From Thiosocius sp963736445 (GTDB taxonomy: Bacteria > Pseudomonadota > Gammaproteobacteria > Chromatiales > Chromatiaceae), in contig CAVTOY010000017.1 in assembly GCA_963736445.1 (NCBI GenBank), forward strand, positions 1 to 64,000: a stretch of 64,000 nucleotides of DNA. Reading direction: 5' to 3'. A program made the position numbers and the translations under genes. This document shows positions 53,053 through 61,593 of this stretch, one piece after another. Position 1 is the stretch's first letter; every line of letters starts with the position of its first letter. The notes below the pieces were generated by a model. That model worked only from the letters and a program-made list of their open reading frames with translations. It was not told the DNA's origin and ran no database searches.

Positions 53053-53375
53053 AAAATCTCAACTTGAGTCAGCTGAAAAAGCTCGAAATCATTCTCGAGG
53101 GTGAACACAGAGAATTTGCCACAGGTCTCCTCGATCACGCTGGCGTCAAGGGCTACACCATCATCAACAACCTATCGGGAAAGGGCAGCCACGGCTTCCA
53201 TGAAGGGCATCTCATGTTCAACGAGGACGATGTGCTGATCATGATCATCGCTGCGGTACCACCGGCGCTGGTCGAACCCATTCTGGAGGGATTCGCGCCC
53301 TTTTACAGCAAGCATTCCGGCGTCGTGTTCATCTCGGATATCCAGGTCACGCGCCTGGTCAAATTCACCGACTGA
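53049..53375 (+). CDS. PII-like signalling protein of the dab operon
   Basis: This 108-residue protein has PII-fold alternation. A first strand KKLEIILEGEHREFATGLLD is followed by a T-loop-like GYTIINNLSGKGSHGFHEGH and a final strand VVFISDIQVTRLVKF. The canonical PII signature tyrosine is absent, as in carboxysome- or transporter-associated PII-like proteins. Translational overlap with dabA suggests it gates the carbon pump in response to a nucleotide or bicarbonate. The ligand cannot be deduced here. It ends the operon. Confidence 0.82.
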   Translation: MKNLNLSQLKKLEIILEGEHREFATGLLDHAGVKGYTIINNLSGKGSHGFHEGHLMFNEDDVLIMIIAAVPPALVEPILEGFAPFYSKHSGVVFISDIQVTRLVKFTD

Positions 53376-53495
53376 AGAAGTCCGCGCGATGGCGCCGTGG
53401 CGGTGACAGGAAATACGGATCCCATAAGCTTTTCCTCGACGGCGTGTATACCGATATTGGTTTATTCGGTAGAGCCCGCCCAGCAAGTGGCTAAA

Positions 53496-54227
53496 TCAGA
53501 TGGGTAAATGTCCGACTTTTACCCAAATCACCGTTGCTTCGTCGACGAACGGGTGATGGCGACTCATATGGGGGCTGCGTAACCAGCTATCTGCAGGATA
53601 GCTACCGAATTCGTCTTTGAACTCTCCCGAGAGCACCAATATCTCCTCGCCGCCGAAGTGTGAGTGCGGCTGGAAACGTTCGCCCGCCGGCCACTTCACC
53701 AAAGCGACGTGCTCGCCGCGAAATTCGTGCAACGGCATGACCTTGAGACCTCCTTGGCCTGGCAGCCATTCGGCTGAGCGGGTGTCGATTCGGACTGCCG
53801 CTGTATCGTCGGGATCACACTGGTCGAGTTTTACGAACAGCACGCAGCCTTCCTTGCTGAACGGTGCGTGTCTGGATCCGGGTGGGTTTCTGATGTAGTA
53901 GCCAGGTCCGTAGTCACCGTGCTCATCGGAAAAAACCCCTTCGAGCACCAGAATCTCTTCCCCCAACGGGTGCATATGTTGAGGGAAGTAAGAATCTGGA
54001 TCGAATCGAACGAGACTGGTCGTATGTCCGCGCTCGGCCTCTTCGCGTGCCAGCGGCTTGCGCCACACATTTGAGCTGGGACTGGGAACCCAATCTATCT
54101 GCGCAGTATCGATGAATACCTTCTGACTGAAGTCCATATTCAGCACCGAATCCTTATTCGGTGCTGAATACGCGCCACCGCGCTCGGCTTGAGGAGGGTC
54201 GCTTCTTGTGAGGCTTGTGCTGCTCAT
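53496..54227 (-). CDS. Bicupin, ChrR-like cupin protein
   Basis: This 243-residue protein has two cupin repeats of the ChrR type. The first has FPQHMHPLGEEILVLEGVFS, the second FQPHSHFGGEEILVLSGEFK; each carries the H-x-H-x4-E metal set, and each ends with a second histidine (SRHAPF, SRHHPF). I start at the ATG at 54227, which has GGAG upstream; an in-frame ATG 14 codons earlier does not. ChrR proteins are zinc anti-sigma factors for singlet-oxygen response, but the N-terminal anti-sigma domain and a sigma gene are absent. A metal-dependent enzyme or sensor is more likely. Confidence 0.8.
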   Translation of the reverse strand: MSSTSLTRSDPPQAERGGAYSAPNKDSVLNMDFSQKVFIDTAQIDWVPSPSSNVWRKPLAREEAERGHTTSLVRFDPDSYFPQHMHPLGEEILVLEGVFSDEHGDYGPGYYIRNPPGSRHAPFSKEGCVLFVKLDQCDPDDTAAVRIDTRSAEWLPGQGGLKVMPLHEFRGEHVALVKWPAGERFQPHSHFGGEEILVLSGEFKDEFGSYPADSWLRSPHMSRHHPFVDEATVIWVKVGHLPI

Positions 54228-54606
54228 AATATTCTCCTTCAGCGGTGCCGTTGGTTGTTGTGCCTGCATAGTCTCATCCTCAGTTGCGTCCCACCACCAT
54301 GTCGGCGGTCCCCGGAGGATGGCCGACCTGATGGAAGTGCAGCAAGTGCTCGGCGCGCTCTCACTTCTTTCGCAACCGATAAAAGAACATTAGCGACCGG
54401 GTCTACGACACGGTGTATCTTTGTGCATGGTAACTTTCCGTTACGACCTTGCTTTCAGTGCCTGGGTTCTCAAGTCTCCCGTGTGTCAGACGCCAAGGTA
54501 GAAAGGCACCTGGTGCCCACAGCCCAGCTCTGCGGTTGACTTGAACCCGCCTGCAGCCCGGTTGTTGCGAACACGGCAGTGACCTTTCAATGGAGGCGAG
54601 CCAGCG
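54228..54606. other. Divergent intergenic region
   Basis: This 380-bp spacer lies between the bicupin and the Sel1-protease gene. No gene, strong operator or repeat was recognised. Confidence 0.45.
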
Positions 54607-55788
54607 ATGCTGACGCAGTCGATACGGTTACGGCGCCTCTTGCGTCGGTTACTGCTGACGGCGCTGATCGTACCGTTGCAGCTCCATGCACTCTCGGACA
54701 ATGACAACTATTCCGAGTTCAGTGACGGCTGGACTGCGTATGAGGCCCGAAATTATAAGGAGGCCGCGGCAATCTGGACCGCGCTTGCCGAAAAAGGCCA
54801 CATCAACGCACAAGCCAATCTCGGTTTCATGTATGACCACGGTACCGGTGTGAACCGGGATCATCAGCTTGCGGCCCGTTGGTATCGCGCCGCAGCATTT
54901 CAGGGCAGCGCTGCAGGCCAGTACAATCTGGCCTTGCTGATCTCCGAGGGGCGTGCCGAGCCGGTCGCGGGTCGGTCAGCGCATTACTGGTTGGAAAGGG
55001 CGGCTGCGCAGGGTTTCGCAGACGCCGTACAGAAACTCGGCGAGGATTCAGCGACTGCCACGTCTAGCCAAGAGTCCAGCGCAAACATTTCACCAGGCCA
55101 GACCAGAGAACCGGCGATTGCTTACGAGCAGACTAGGGCCTATACCGTGGACATCCCGGTTTCGACTGGCACCGCCTGGCCGGTTGCCGCTGGGTACGCG
55201 GTCACCAATCATCACATCATCGAGGGCAAAAGGCAGTTCACGCTGATCAACAAACAGGGCGACGAATTGCAGGCCAAGTTAATCGCCAGTGATGCGGCAT
55301 ACGACATCGCATTTCTTCGTGTCATCAACCCCAACCGCTTACCACCAGCGTTACCCTTGTCATCACGCAGCGCCTCACTCGGCGCCAGCGTATTCACTAT
55401 CGGATTTCCCCGTGTCGATATCATGGGAAAGAGCCCGAAGCTCAGCCAAGGGATTATCAGCGGGGAGAACGGTCTCCAGGACGATCCAAACAGCTATCAG
55501 ATCTCGGTGCCGATACAGCAGGGCAACAGCGGCGGCCCGCTGCTGAACATGCGCGGCGAAGTGGTCGGCATGATTACCTCGATGCTCGGCGAGATAGGTG
55601 CTGACGACGGACCGGCGCAACCGATACCCAATATCAACTATGCCCTAAAGATCGATGTAATCAGAGAGCTCATGTCACAAATCCCCCGGCCCGCGAACGA
55701 CATCAGCGAACTGGACCGGGCTGTGAGCGATCTGGAGAGTCTGGCCGCACGAGTCCAGGACTCCGTCCTCATCATCATGGCCGAATGA
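54607..55788 (+). CDS. Sel1-repeat/trypsin-like serine protease
   Basis: This 393-residue exported protein has an N-terminal signal (LLTALIVPLQLHALS). Two to three Sel1 repeats follow at about 45-150 (AQANLGFMYDHGTGVNRDHQ, AARWYRAAAFQGSAAGQYNL). A trypsin-like (S1C) domain at about 175-365 has the triad H203 (VTNHHIIEG; H202 is adjacent), D233 (YDIAFLRV) and S308 (QGNSGGPLL). HtrA-like enzymes degrade or process envelope proteins; here Sel1 repeats replace the PDZ domains. The C-terminal 30 residues are helical. No operon partner. Confidence 0.85.
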   Translation: MLTQSIRLRRLLRRLLLTALIVPLQLHALSDNDNYSEFSDGWTAYEARNYKEAAAIWTALAEKGHINAQANLGFMYDHGTGVNRDHQLAARWYRAAAFQGSAAGQYNLALLISEGRAEPVAGRSAHYWLERAAAQGFADAVQKLGEDSATATSSQESSANISPGQTREPAIAYEQTRAYTVDIPVSTGTAWPVAAGYAVTNHHIIEGKRQFTLINKQGDELQAKLIASDAAYDIAFLRVINPNRLPPALPLSSRSASLGASVFTIGFPRVDIMGKSPKLSQGIISGENGLQDDPNSYQISVPIQQGNSGGPLLNMRGEVVGMITSMLGEIGADDGPAQPIPNINYALKIDVIRELMSQIPRPANDISELDRAVSDLESLAARVQDSVLIIMAE

Positions 55789-55866
55789 CACCCAAATCAT
55801 GACCTCGGCGTCGATGATCTCGTTTCGACACTCGTCACTGGTGGTTGCGAAGAACTGCAGGCAACT

Positions 55867-55896
55867 ATGAAGCGTCCGGCGGGGAAAGCCCACGCG
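55867..55896 (+). repeat. Dispersed repeat, copy D
   Basis: atgaagcgtccggcggggaa, followed by agcccacgcg, matches the core of copy A. It lies in the 438-bp gap before the peptidoglycan-binding gene, which otherwise contains no gene. Confidence 0.6.
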
Positions 55897-56226
55897 GATC
55901 TGGCCGTTATGCGGGCTAAGCGTTTGGTGAGGCGCACATGATCGCTACGAACTAACTGGTCCCGAGTCAAGCAACGGCGAATGATTTGTGCTGTTTTTGA
56001 GATGCCGATCGCGTCTTCGGCGCTGCGGTGATGTCATCTTGTTCCACAATACCAGAATCTTCTTCTTCAATGTGGTAAAAGGGCGGGGGCTGAGCACGCA
56101 AAGCAGCACCACGTTGTACCGACTTAGCGCGGCGGTTGCGGCGAATTCAGCTGACGTCGTGCAATTCTGCGTTTCGTTGACGATCACCACGTATCGAAAT
56201 TGACTGTTCTACTCAGGGAAAATCGA

Positions 56227-57627
56227 ATGCATTCCTTAAAAAAATTCCAATCGACGTGCCTGGCCGCGGCCATCACCGCGATTTCCATACCGGGCTTTGC
56301 CGAAACCATTGATGCCACGCGCACACTGCCCGATGCCAAGCCGGGCGAATGTTATGCGAAAGTTGTGATTCCGGCCCAGTACAAGACCGAGCAGGTGGAT
56401 GTCACCGTGCGTGAAGCTTCGGCACGTTTTGAAACGACACCTGCAGACTATGAGATGGTAGAAACGAAGGTACTCGTGAAAGAGGCCGCGAAGAAGATCG
56501 TCCCGGTGCCGGCCGAATATGAAGCGGTAGTCGAGACCGTGGAGATCGCGCCTGCGCAGACAAGGTGGATGGCCGGCAAAAACAGAAAGGCTCGGCCTGC
56601 CAACCCGGCGTTGCTCGCCGCGATCGGCGCTGGGGGCACCAAACTGGGCGAACTCCCCGTGGGCAGCTGCCTTAGTGAATACTATGTGCCCGCGGAATAT
56701 AGGAAAGAAGAGGTGCGCGTTCTGAAGACGGCGGCCTACGAGAAGATCGAGGTAGAGCCCGCTGCCTACGAGGTTGTGGAAGAAAAGGTATTGGTGAAAG
56801 AGGCGAGCAAGAAGATTGTCGAGGTGCCGGCAAAATTTGAGACAGTCACCGAGAAGGTATTGGTCGCGCCGGCGACCACGGCCTGGAAGACCGGCACCGG
56901 ACCGGTTCAGCGTATCGACAACACCACCGGTGAGATCGTGTGTCTGGTGGAGATCCCGGCCAAGTACAAGACGGTTTCCCGCAAGGTGATCAAGTCGCCG
57001 GCAACCACGCAAGAGGTGGAGATCCCCGCTGAGTACAAGGTCCAAAAGGTCAGCAAACTGATCAAGCCGGCGCAGGAGCGTCGGATCAAAGTGGAGCCGA
57101 CCTACGAGACCCTGAGCAAGGTGGTGAAGGCGGCCGACGAGAAATTCTTCTGGCACCCGGATTGGGAAGACAAGCCGGCTGGTTCCGCGACGGGGAATAC
57201 CGTCTGCCTGCGCGAGACCGAGGCCAAGACTGTGCAAGTGAAGCAGCGCAAGGTCAAGACACCTGCCGGTATCAAGGAAGTCGAGATCCCGGCGGAGTAC
57301 CAGATGGTCAAGGTACGCAAGCTTATTAAGCCCGCCGAGAAAAAGCGTATTGAAATCCCGGCTGTGGTGGAAAGTGTTGCCAAACAGGTCAAGGTCGGCG
57401 ATGAGCGTCTTGAGTGGCGCAGCGTATTATGTGAGACGAACATGACGCCGCGCATCTTGACCGACCTGCAGAACGCTCTAAAAGCGGCCGGTTACAACCC
57501 GGGGCCCGTGGATGGTCAGATCGGAGCACAGACGCTGCGTGCAGTCGACGACTATCAGCGTGCCAAGGGTATAGAGCGTGGTGGTCTCACCCTCAGCACC
57601 CTGACGGCCCTGGGTGTGAAAATGTGA
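56227..57627 (+). CDS. Repeat-rich exported peptidoglycan-binding protein
   Basis: This 466-residue protein has a signal peptide (FQSTCLAAAITAISIPGFA, cleavage before ETIDATRT). It continues with five or more imperfect beta repeats of the form VPAEYE-x-V-x-VLVKEA-x-KKI (YEMVETKVLVKEAAKKIVPV, YEVVEEKVLVKEASKKIVEV, later IPAEYKVQKVSKLIKPAQER). Scattered cysteines at repeat boundaries could form disulfides (GECYAKV, GSCLSEY, IVCLVEI, TVCLRET). The C-terminal 65 residues form a PG_binding_1 domain (LQNALKAAGYNPGPVDGQIG, LRAVDDYQRAKGI). The start at 56227 has aggga upstream and precedes the signal peptide. It probably forms an elongated periplasmic or surface rod anchored to the wall. Confidence 0.82.
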   Translation: MHSLKKFQSTCLAAAITAISIPGFAETIDATRTLPDAKPGECYAKVVIPAQYKTEQVDVTVREASARFETTPADYEMVETKVLVKEAAKKIVPVPAEYEAVVETVEIAPAQTRWMAGKNRKARPANPALLAAIGAGGTKLGELPVGSCLSEYYVPAEYRKEEVRVLKTAAYEKIEVEPAAYEVVEEKVLVKEASKKIVEVPAKFETVTEKVLVAPATTAWKTGTGPVQRIDNTTGEIVCLVEIPAKYKTVSRKVIKSPATTQEVEIPAEYKVQKVSKLIKPAQERRIKVEPTYETLSKVVKAADEKFFWHPDWEDKPAGSATGNTVCLRETEAKTVQVKQRKVKTPAGIKEVEIPAEYQMVKVRKLIKPAEKKRIEIPAVVESVAKQVKVGDERLEWRSVLCETNMTPRILTDLQNALKAAGYNPGPVDGQIGAQTLRAVDDYQRAKGIERGGLTLSTLTALGVKM

Positions 57628-57662
57628 TGGACGACGCTGGCAGCATTAGCGCCTGATATGAG

Positions 57663-57688
57663 GCCCCGCCCAGTGCGGGGCTTTTTTT
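57663..57688 (+). terminator. Intrinsic terminator
   Basis: A 7-bp stem gccccgc/gcggggc with a 5-base loop is followed by seven T, 35 bases after the peptidoglycan-binding gene. Confidence 0.9.
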
Positions 57689-57733
57689 CGGCGCCCGACA
57701 TTTCTGTCGCGCGCGCGACGCTGAACGGTGCTT

Positions 57734-58612
57734 TCAGTTCTGGTAGTACTGCTCGATCCCGTGCAGGCGTGCCGCATACTTGCCTTTGACTTCTCGCAAT
57801 GCCCGCTTGAAATGCCCGCGCAGCGATTTCTTCAGGTGCTTCAGCACCGCTTTTTCAGGCAGGCCTTTGAGCGCCGAGAATATGGCCAGGGCGTAGGTGA
57901 TATCGTGCTGTGACACATAGGCCTGCCTTCGCACCACCGGACCACCACAACATCCACCCCGGGGCAAAACGAGGGCAGTATTGGCGAACATCAGGCCGAA
58001 TCCAAGGAATACCGCAAGTATCTCAGTCACATGCGGCCAGTTTTCGGCTCCCCCCGGCGGCGCTTCCGTAGCCGATGTACCGAGGTAGTGGGCCAAGGTG
58101 TGGGCAAACACCGCGATCATCGCCTCGGGGTTGTTTAAGTAGTCGGGTTCGTAGCTGAGCGTCAGACTGGCCGGAGACGCTTCGGCCGCCGCTGCCCGCG
58201 ACCCTCGTGAACCAGCGACCACGCGCACCTCAGCAGCGGGTTCTAGCACGCAGCTACCCGGCGGCAGCAGCTTCAACGGCCAATGCTCCATGCCCGCATA
58301 GGCAACCACCCGATCAAAGATCAGTGTTGCCATTTCTTCGGGACTATTCGCTCTGCCTGGAAAGTGGTGGTTCGAGGGCGTGACCAGCAAGGTCTCGTCG
58401 CGGAACATGACGGGGTCGAAATTTCGTAGGGCCCAGGCATAGACATCGAACATCCAACCCGCGTAGGTCTCATCCAGCAGCGGACCACGATCCAATAACC
58501 CCAGAAACATCAATAAGACCTCTCTTGTGCCCCTCTTCCACCTTGGAGGAAGGTCTTCGGTGACCCAGTCACCCCTTGGATAGGGACGTGACGAATCCTG
58601 CCAGATGGCCAC
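57734..58612 (-). CDS. Protein of unknown function with zincin-like motif
   Basis: This 292-residue protein has no signal peptide that I can see and no named domain. The segment MIAVFAHTLAHYLGTS followed by TEILAVFLGFGLMFANTAL resembles a zincin helix (HExxH) plus downstream glutamate, but the catalytic Glu is Thr (H-T-L-A-H). A di-cysteine GGCCGGPVV and a basic C-terminal tail (HLKKSLRGHFKRALREVKGK) follow. Either a degenerate peptidase or a metal-binding protein is conceivable. It is convergent with the peptidoglycan-binding gene. Confidence 0.65.
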   Translation of the reverse strand: MAIWQDSSRPYPRGDWVTEDLPPRWKRGTREVLLMFLGLLDRGPLLDETYAGWMFDVYAWALRNFDPVMFRDETLLVTPSNHHFPGRANSPEEMATLIFDRVVAYAGMEHWPLKLLPPGSCVLEPAAEVRVVAGSRGSRAAAAEASPASLTLSYEPDYLNNPEAMIAVFAHTLAHYLGTSATEAPPGGAENWPHVTEILAVFLGFGLMFANTALVLPRGGCCGGPVVRRQAYVSQHDITYALAIFSALKGLPEKAVLKHLKKSLRGHFKRALREVKGKYAARLHGIEQYYQN

Positions 58613-58693
58613 GAACCCAGGGCAGAATCTCTACTGGTCGAATTTCTTCCCGGGACAGTGGCGCAAGTGGTTGCCCTGGGAATTCGGAAGATT

Positions 58694-58724
58694 ATGAGGT
58701 GTCCGGCAGGGAATGCCTACGGGG
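58694..58724 (+). repeat. Dispersed repeat, copy E
   Basis: atgaggtgtccggcagggaa, followed by tgcctacgggg, is a divergent copy. The upstream cccgggacagtggcgcaagt resembles the flank of copy A. It lies in the 290-bp gap before the antiporter gene. Confidence 0.55.
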
Positions 58725-58905
58725 TAGAGATACTAGCCCCGGTCGTCTACTGGCCTCAGCTTCGTTATCTGGGCAGACTTGCCCAGATTAGCGCTATATT
58801 TCCCATCATCCCTGTCGTTCTTGTGCTGACCAAGCAACCGTTGGCCGGTTGGTGAGATTTCCAGGCTAGGGCCAAATCGGCTACTGCAAAGTCCCGAATG
58901 GAAAC

Positions 58906-61593
58906 ATGACCGAGACTCACTTCATCGTTGACATCCTGGTGCTGCTGGCGGCAGCCGTGATCTCTGTGCCACTGTTCCAGCGCCTTGGTCTCGGTGCAGT
59001 GCTGGGTTTCCTGGTAAGCGGCGCGTTGGTCGGGCCTTGGGGGCTGGGCTACATCGTTGCGGTAGATGAGATACGGCATCTGGCCGAGTTAGGTGTCGTC
59101 TTCCTGTTGTTTGTGATCGGCATTGAGATGAAGCCGTCGCGGCTATGGGTCATGCGACGCAGCGTGTTCGGTCTCGGCACCGCGCAAGTGCTGGCCACTG
59201 GGGCGGTCATCACGCTGTTGGCCCAAGCACTGCTGGGGGTGCCCTTACGCACTGCGCTGATCGTAGGCTTCGGATTGGCGCTCTCTTCCACCGCCTTCGG
59301 CCTGCAGATACTCAGCGACAAAGGAGAGCTCGGCACACCCTATGGCCGCACGTCGTTCGCCATACTGCTTCTCCAGGATCTAGCGATTGTTCCTTTGATG
59401 GCGCTTCTGCCGCTGCTCGCACAGCGCGAAATGAGCATCACCGAGGACGTGGAGCTGGCCGCATTGGAGGCGGTGGCGATCATCGTCGGCGTCTTCATCC
59501 TGGGCCGTCTGTTACTGCGACCTGCGCTACAGATCGTTGCCCGGAACCGCCGAAACCCAGAGATATTCACCGCGACCGGCATATTTCTGGTTCTGGGGGC
59601 CGCTTGGCTGACCGACTGGGCGGGCCTCTCCATGGCGCTTGGCGCCTTCCTCGGCGGCCTACTGTTGGCGGACTCCCGCTACCGTCATCAAATCGTAGCC
59701 GACATCCAACCCTTCCGTGGCCTGCTGCTTGGGCTGTTCTTCATGAGCGTGGGCATGTCGATCAACTTTGGACTCCTGGGGCAGCAGGGTTTCCTCATTG
59801 CCGGCCTGGTAGGGGGGCTGTTATTGCTCAAAGGAATAATCCTGTGGGTGTTGTGCCGACTAACTGGACGCCCCAGTAAGGAGGCCGCGCAGGTTGCCTT
59901 GCTGCTCGCCCAGGCAGGTGAGTTCGGATTCGTTCTATTCGGGTTGGCGAACATGCTGGGCCTATTGGAGGGGGAGCTCTTCCAGTTGTTGCTGGTCACG
60001 ATTGCTCTGAGCATGGCAGTAACTCCTTTGCTGACGAAGCTCAGCGAAATGCTTGGCAAAACGCTCTCTGGCACACCGCCGGCCGCGCCCCCGTCGATTA
60101 AGCCAATCCCGGCTTCTCGAGACCATGTTATCGTCGCGGGCTTCGGCCGGATCGGGAAATATCTGGCCCAAACTTTGGCTAAGGCAAAACTCCCTTATCT
60201 GGTGCTGGAGATCAACCCGGAGCGTGTAAGCAGTGCCCAGGCACTCGGTTATCCGGTGTACTTCGGAGACGCCGGTCGCACTGAGATACTGCGTTCTGCC
60301 GGTGCTGCCCATGCCTCGATGGCGGTCTTTGCCATGGATCATATGGAAAGCATCGGACAGGCAGTTGTATCGGTGAGGGAGGCTTTTCCGGGCTTGCCTG
60401 TGTATGCCCGCGCTTGGGACGTAAGAATGGCAAAGAGGCTGGCAGCACTGGGTGTCACCTTCACGGTCCCCGAAACCCTGGCGTCCGGACAACGGCTCTC
60501 CCGAGAGATCCTCCAGGCATCGGGTGTTCCTGCAGAGATTGCAGCCCGACTCATCGAGGATGACCAGTATTGGCGGCACCAGAGACATTCCAAGTTGTCC
60601 GCACCCGACAAGAGAGTCGGCTATCAGGACATCTTGCTGGTTTTGACTCCGGGTATTGATGAAACATCGATCCTCGAGTACGCAGTAGCCCTGGCCATAG
60701 ACAGCAGGGCGGCCCTTACAGTGACGGAGATTCTCACCGAGCCCACGACTGGCGAAGAGGGCAAGGTGTCTTCACCGGACGAACTGGAAGAGCAGATGAC
60801 GGAGAGTCGACGTATGCGCCTGGAGGAGTTGGTCGCCGATCTGCACGTGGAACTCGACATTCAGACCAAGGTTCTCATTGGCCGGCCGCATGAGGAGATT
60901 ACACGGGAGGTCGTCGCCAACGAACGGGACTTGGTACTGAAAGCGGCAGAGGGCAGGAACGGGCTGAAAGACCGACTCTTTGGCGACAACGATTTCCGCC
61001 TGCTCAGGGCCTGTCCATGCGCTGTTCTGCTCATCCGCGGGATACCGCCGAAACCTTACCGCCACCGCCGTATCTGCGCAGGTGTTTACCAAGACGAAAA
61101 TCCCGGCGGTCCTCAGGGTGACAGATACGCCATCAACCGCAGAATCTTGGAGCACGCGGCCTGGATTACGACATCGCAGTTCGCCGAACTGCACATCGCT
61201 CATGCTTGGGAGGCCTACGGTGAACAGGATCTGAGAAGCGGGCGCTCTTTCCTGCATTTCGATGCAGCAAATTACGTCGCCGGCGAGCACCAGAGAAACA
61301 GACTGGCGCTGAATACCTGCCTTTCCGAACTGAGGGAGTCGATAGAGAGCGACGTACTGCCTGCATTCAAACCTGTATGCCACCTGGTAAAGGGGAACCA
61401 TCGGGACGAGATCATCAAGGTCGCCACTGAAATCGAGGCGGACCTCGTCGTTGTGGGCGGTCTGACACGCTCCAGAATCACCCATCTGATCGTCGACAGC
61501 ACCGCTGAGGCCATTATCCGGCAACTCCAATGTTCGGTGCTGGTAGTGAAGCCTCAGGAGTTCGTCTCGCCAGTCGCTGTGGACGACAGCTAG
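58906..61593 (+). CDS. CPA2 cation:proton antiporter with TrkA-N and two Usp domains
   Basis: This 895-residue fusion begins with a KefB/YbaL-type antiporter of about 12 helices (1-385; FLLFVIGIEMKPSRLWVMRR, FGLALSSTAFGLQILSDKGE, LGAFLGGLLLADS). A TrkA-N/RCK Rossmann domain follows at about 400-520 (HVIVAGFGRIGKYLAQTL). The rest (about 560-885) holds two Usp-like domains; each ends in the typical CPCAVLLIRG or CSVLVVKP strand. Cation efflux in exchange for protons is expected, gated by nucleotide at the TrkA-N site. The Usp modules suggest additional control by ATP or AMP. Its stop overlaps that of the convergent SDR gene. Confidence 0.85.
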   Translation: MTETHFIVDILVLLAAAVISVPLFQRLGLGAVLGFLVSGALVGPWGLGYIVAVDEIRHLAELGVVFLLFVIGIEMKPSRLWVMRRSVFGLGTAQVLATGAVITLLAQALLGVPLRTALIVGFGLALSSTAFGLQILSDKGELGTPYGRTSFAILLLQDLAIVPLMALLPLLAQREMSITEDVELAALEAVAIIVGVFILGRLLLRPALQIVARNRRNPEIFTATGIFLVLGAAWLTDWAGLSMALGAFLGGLLLADSRYRHQIVADIQPFRGLLLGLFFMSVGMSINFGLLGQQGFLIAGLVGGLLLLKGIILWVLCRLTGRPSKEAAQVALLLAQAGEFGFVLFGLANMLGLLEGELFQLLLVTIALSMAVTPLLTKLSEMLGKTLSGTPPAAPPSIKPIPASRDHVIVAGFGRIGKYLAQTLAKAKLPYLVLEINPERVSSAQALGYPVYFGDAGRTEILRSAGAAHASMAVFAMDHMESIGQAVVSVREAFPGLPVYARAWDVRMAKRLAALGVTFTVPETLASGQRLSREILQASGVPAEIAARLIEDDQYWRHQRHSKLSAPDKRVGYQDILLVLTPGIDETSILEYAVALAIDSRAALTVTEILTEPTTGEEGKVSSPDELEEQMTESRRMRLEELVADLHVELDIQTKVLIGRPHEEITREVVANERDLVLKAAEGRNGLKDRLFGDNDFRLLRACPCAVLLIRGIPPKPYRHRRICAGVYQDENPGGPQGDRYAINRRILEHAAWITTSQFAELHIAHAWEAYGEQDLRSGRSFLHFDAANYVAGEHQRNRLALNTCLSELRESIESDVLPAFKPVCHLVKGNHRDEIIKVATEIEADLVVVGGLTRSRITHLIVDSTAEAIIRQLQCSVLVVKPQEFVSPVAVDDS

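Noticed and set aside
53496..54227. Calling the bicupin an anti-sigma factor ChrR
   Set aside because: The zinc-binding anti-sigma N-terminal domain and a neighbouring ECF sigma gene are missing; only the cupin part matches.
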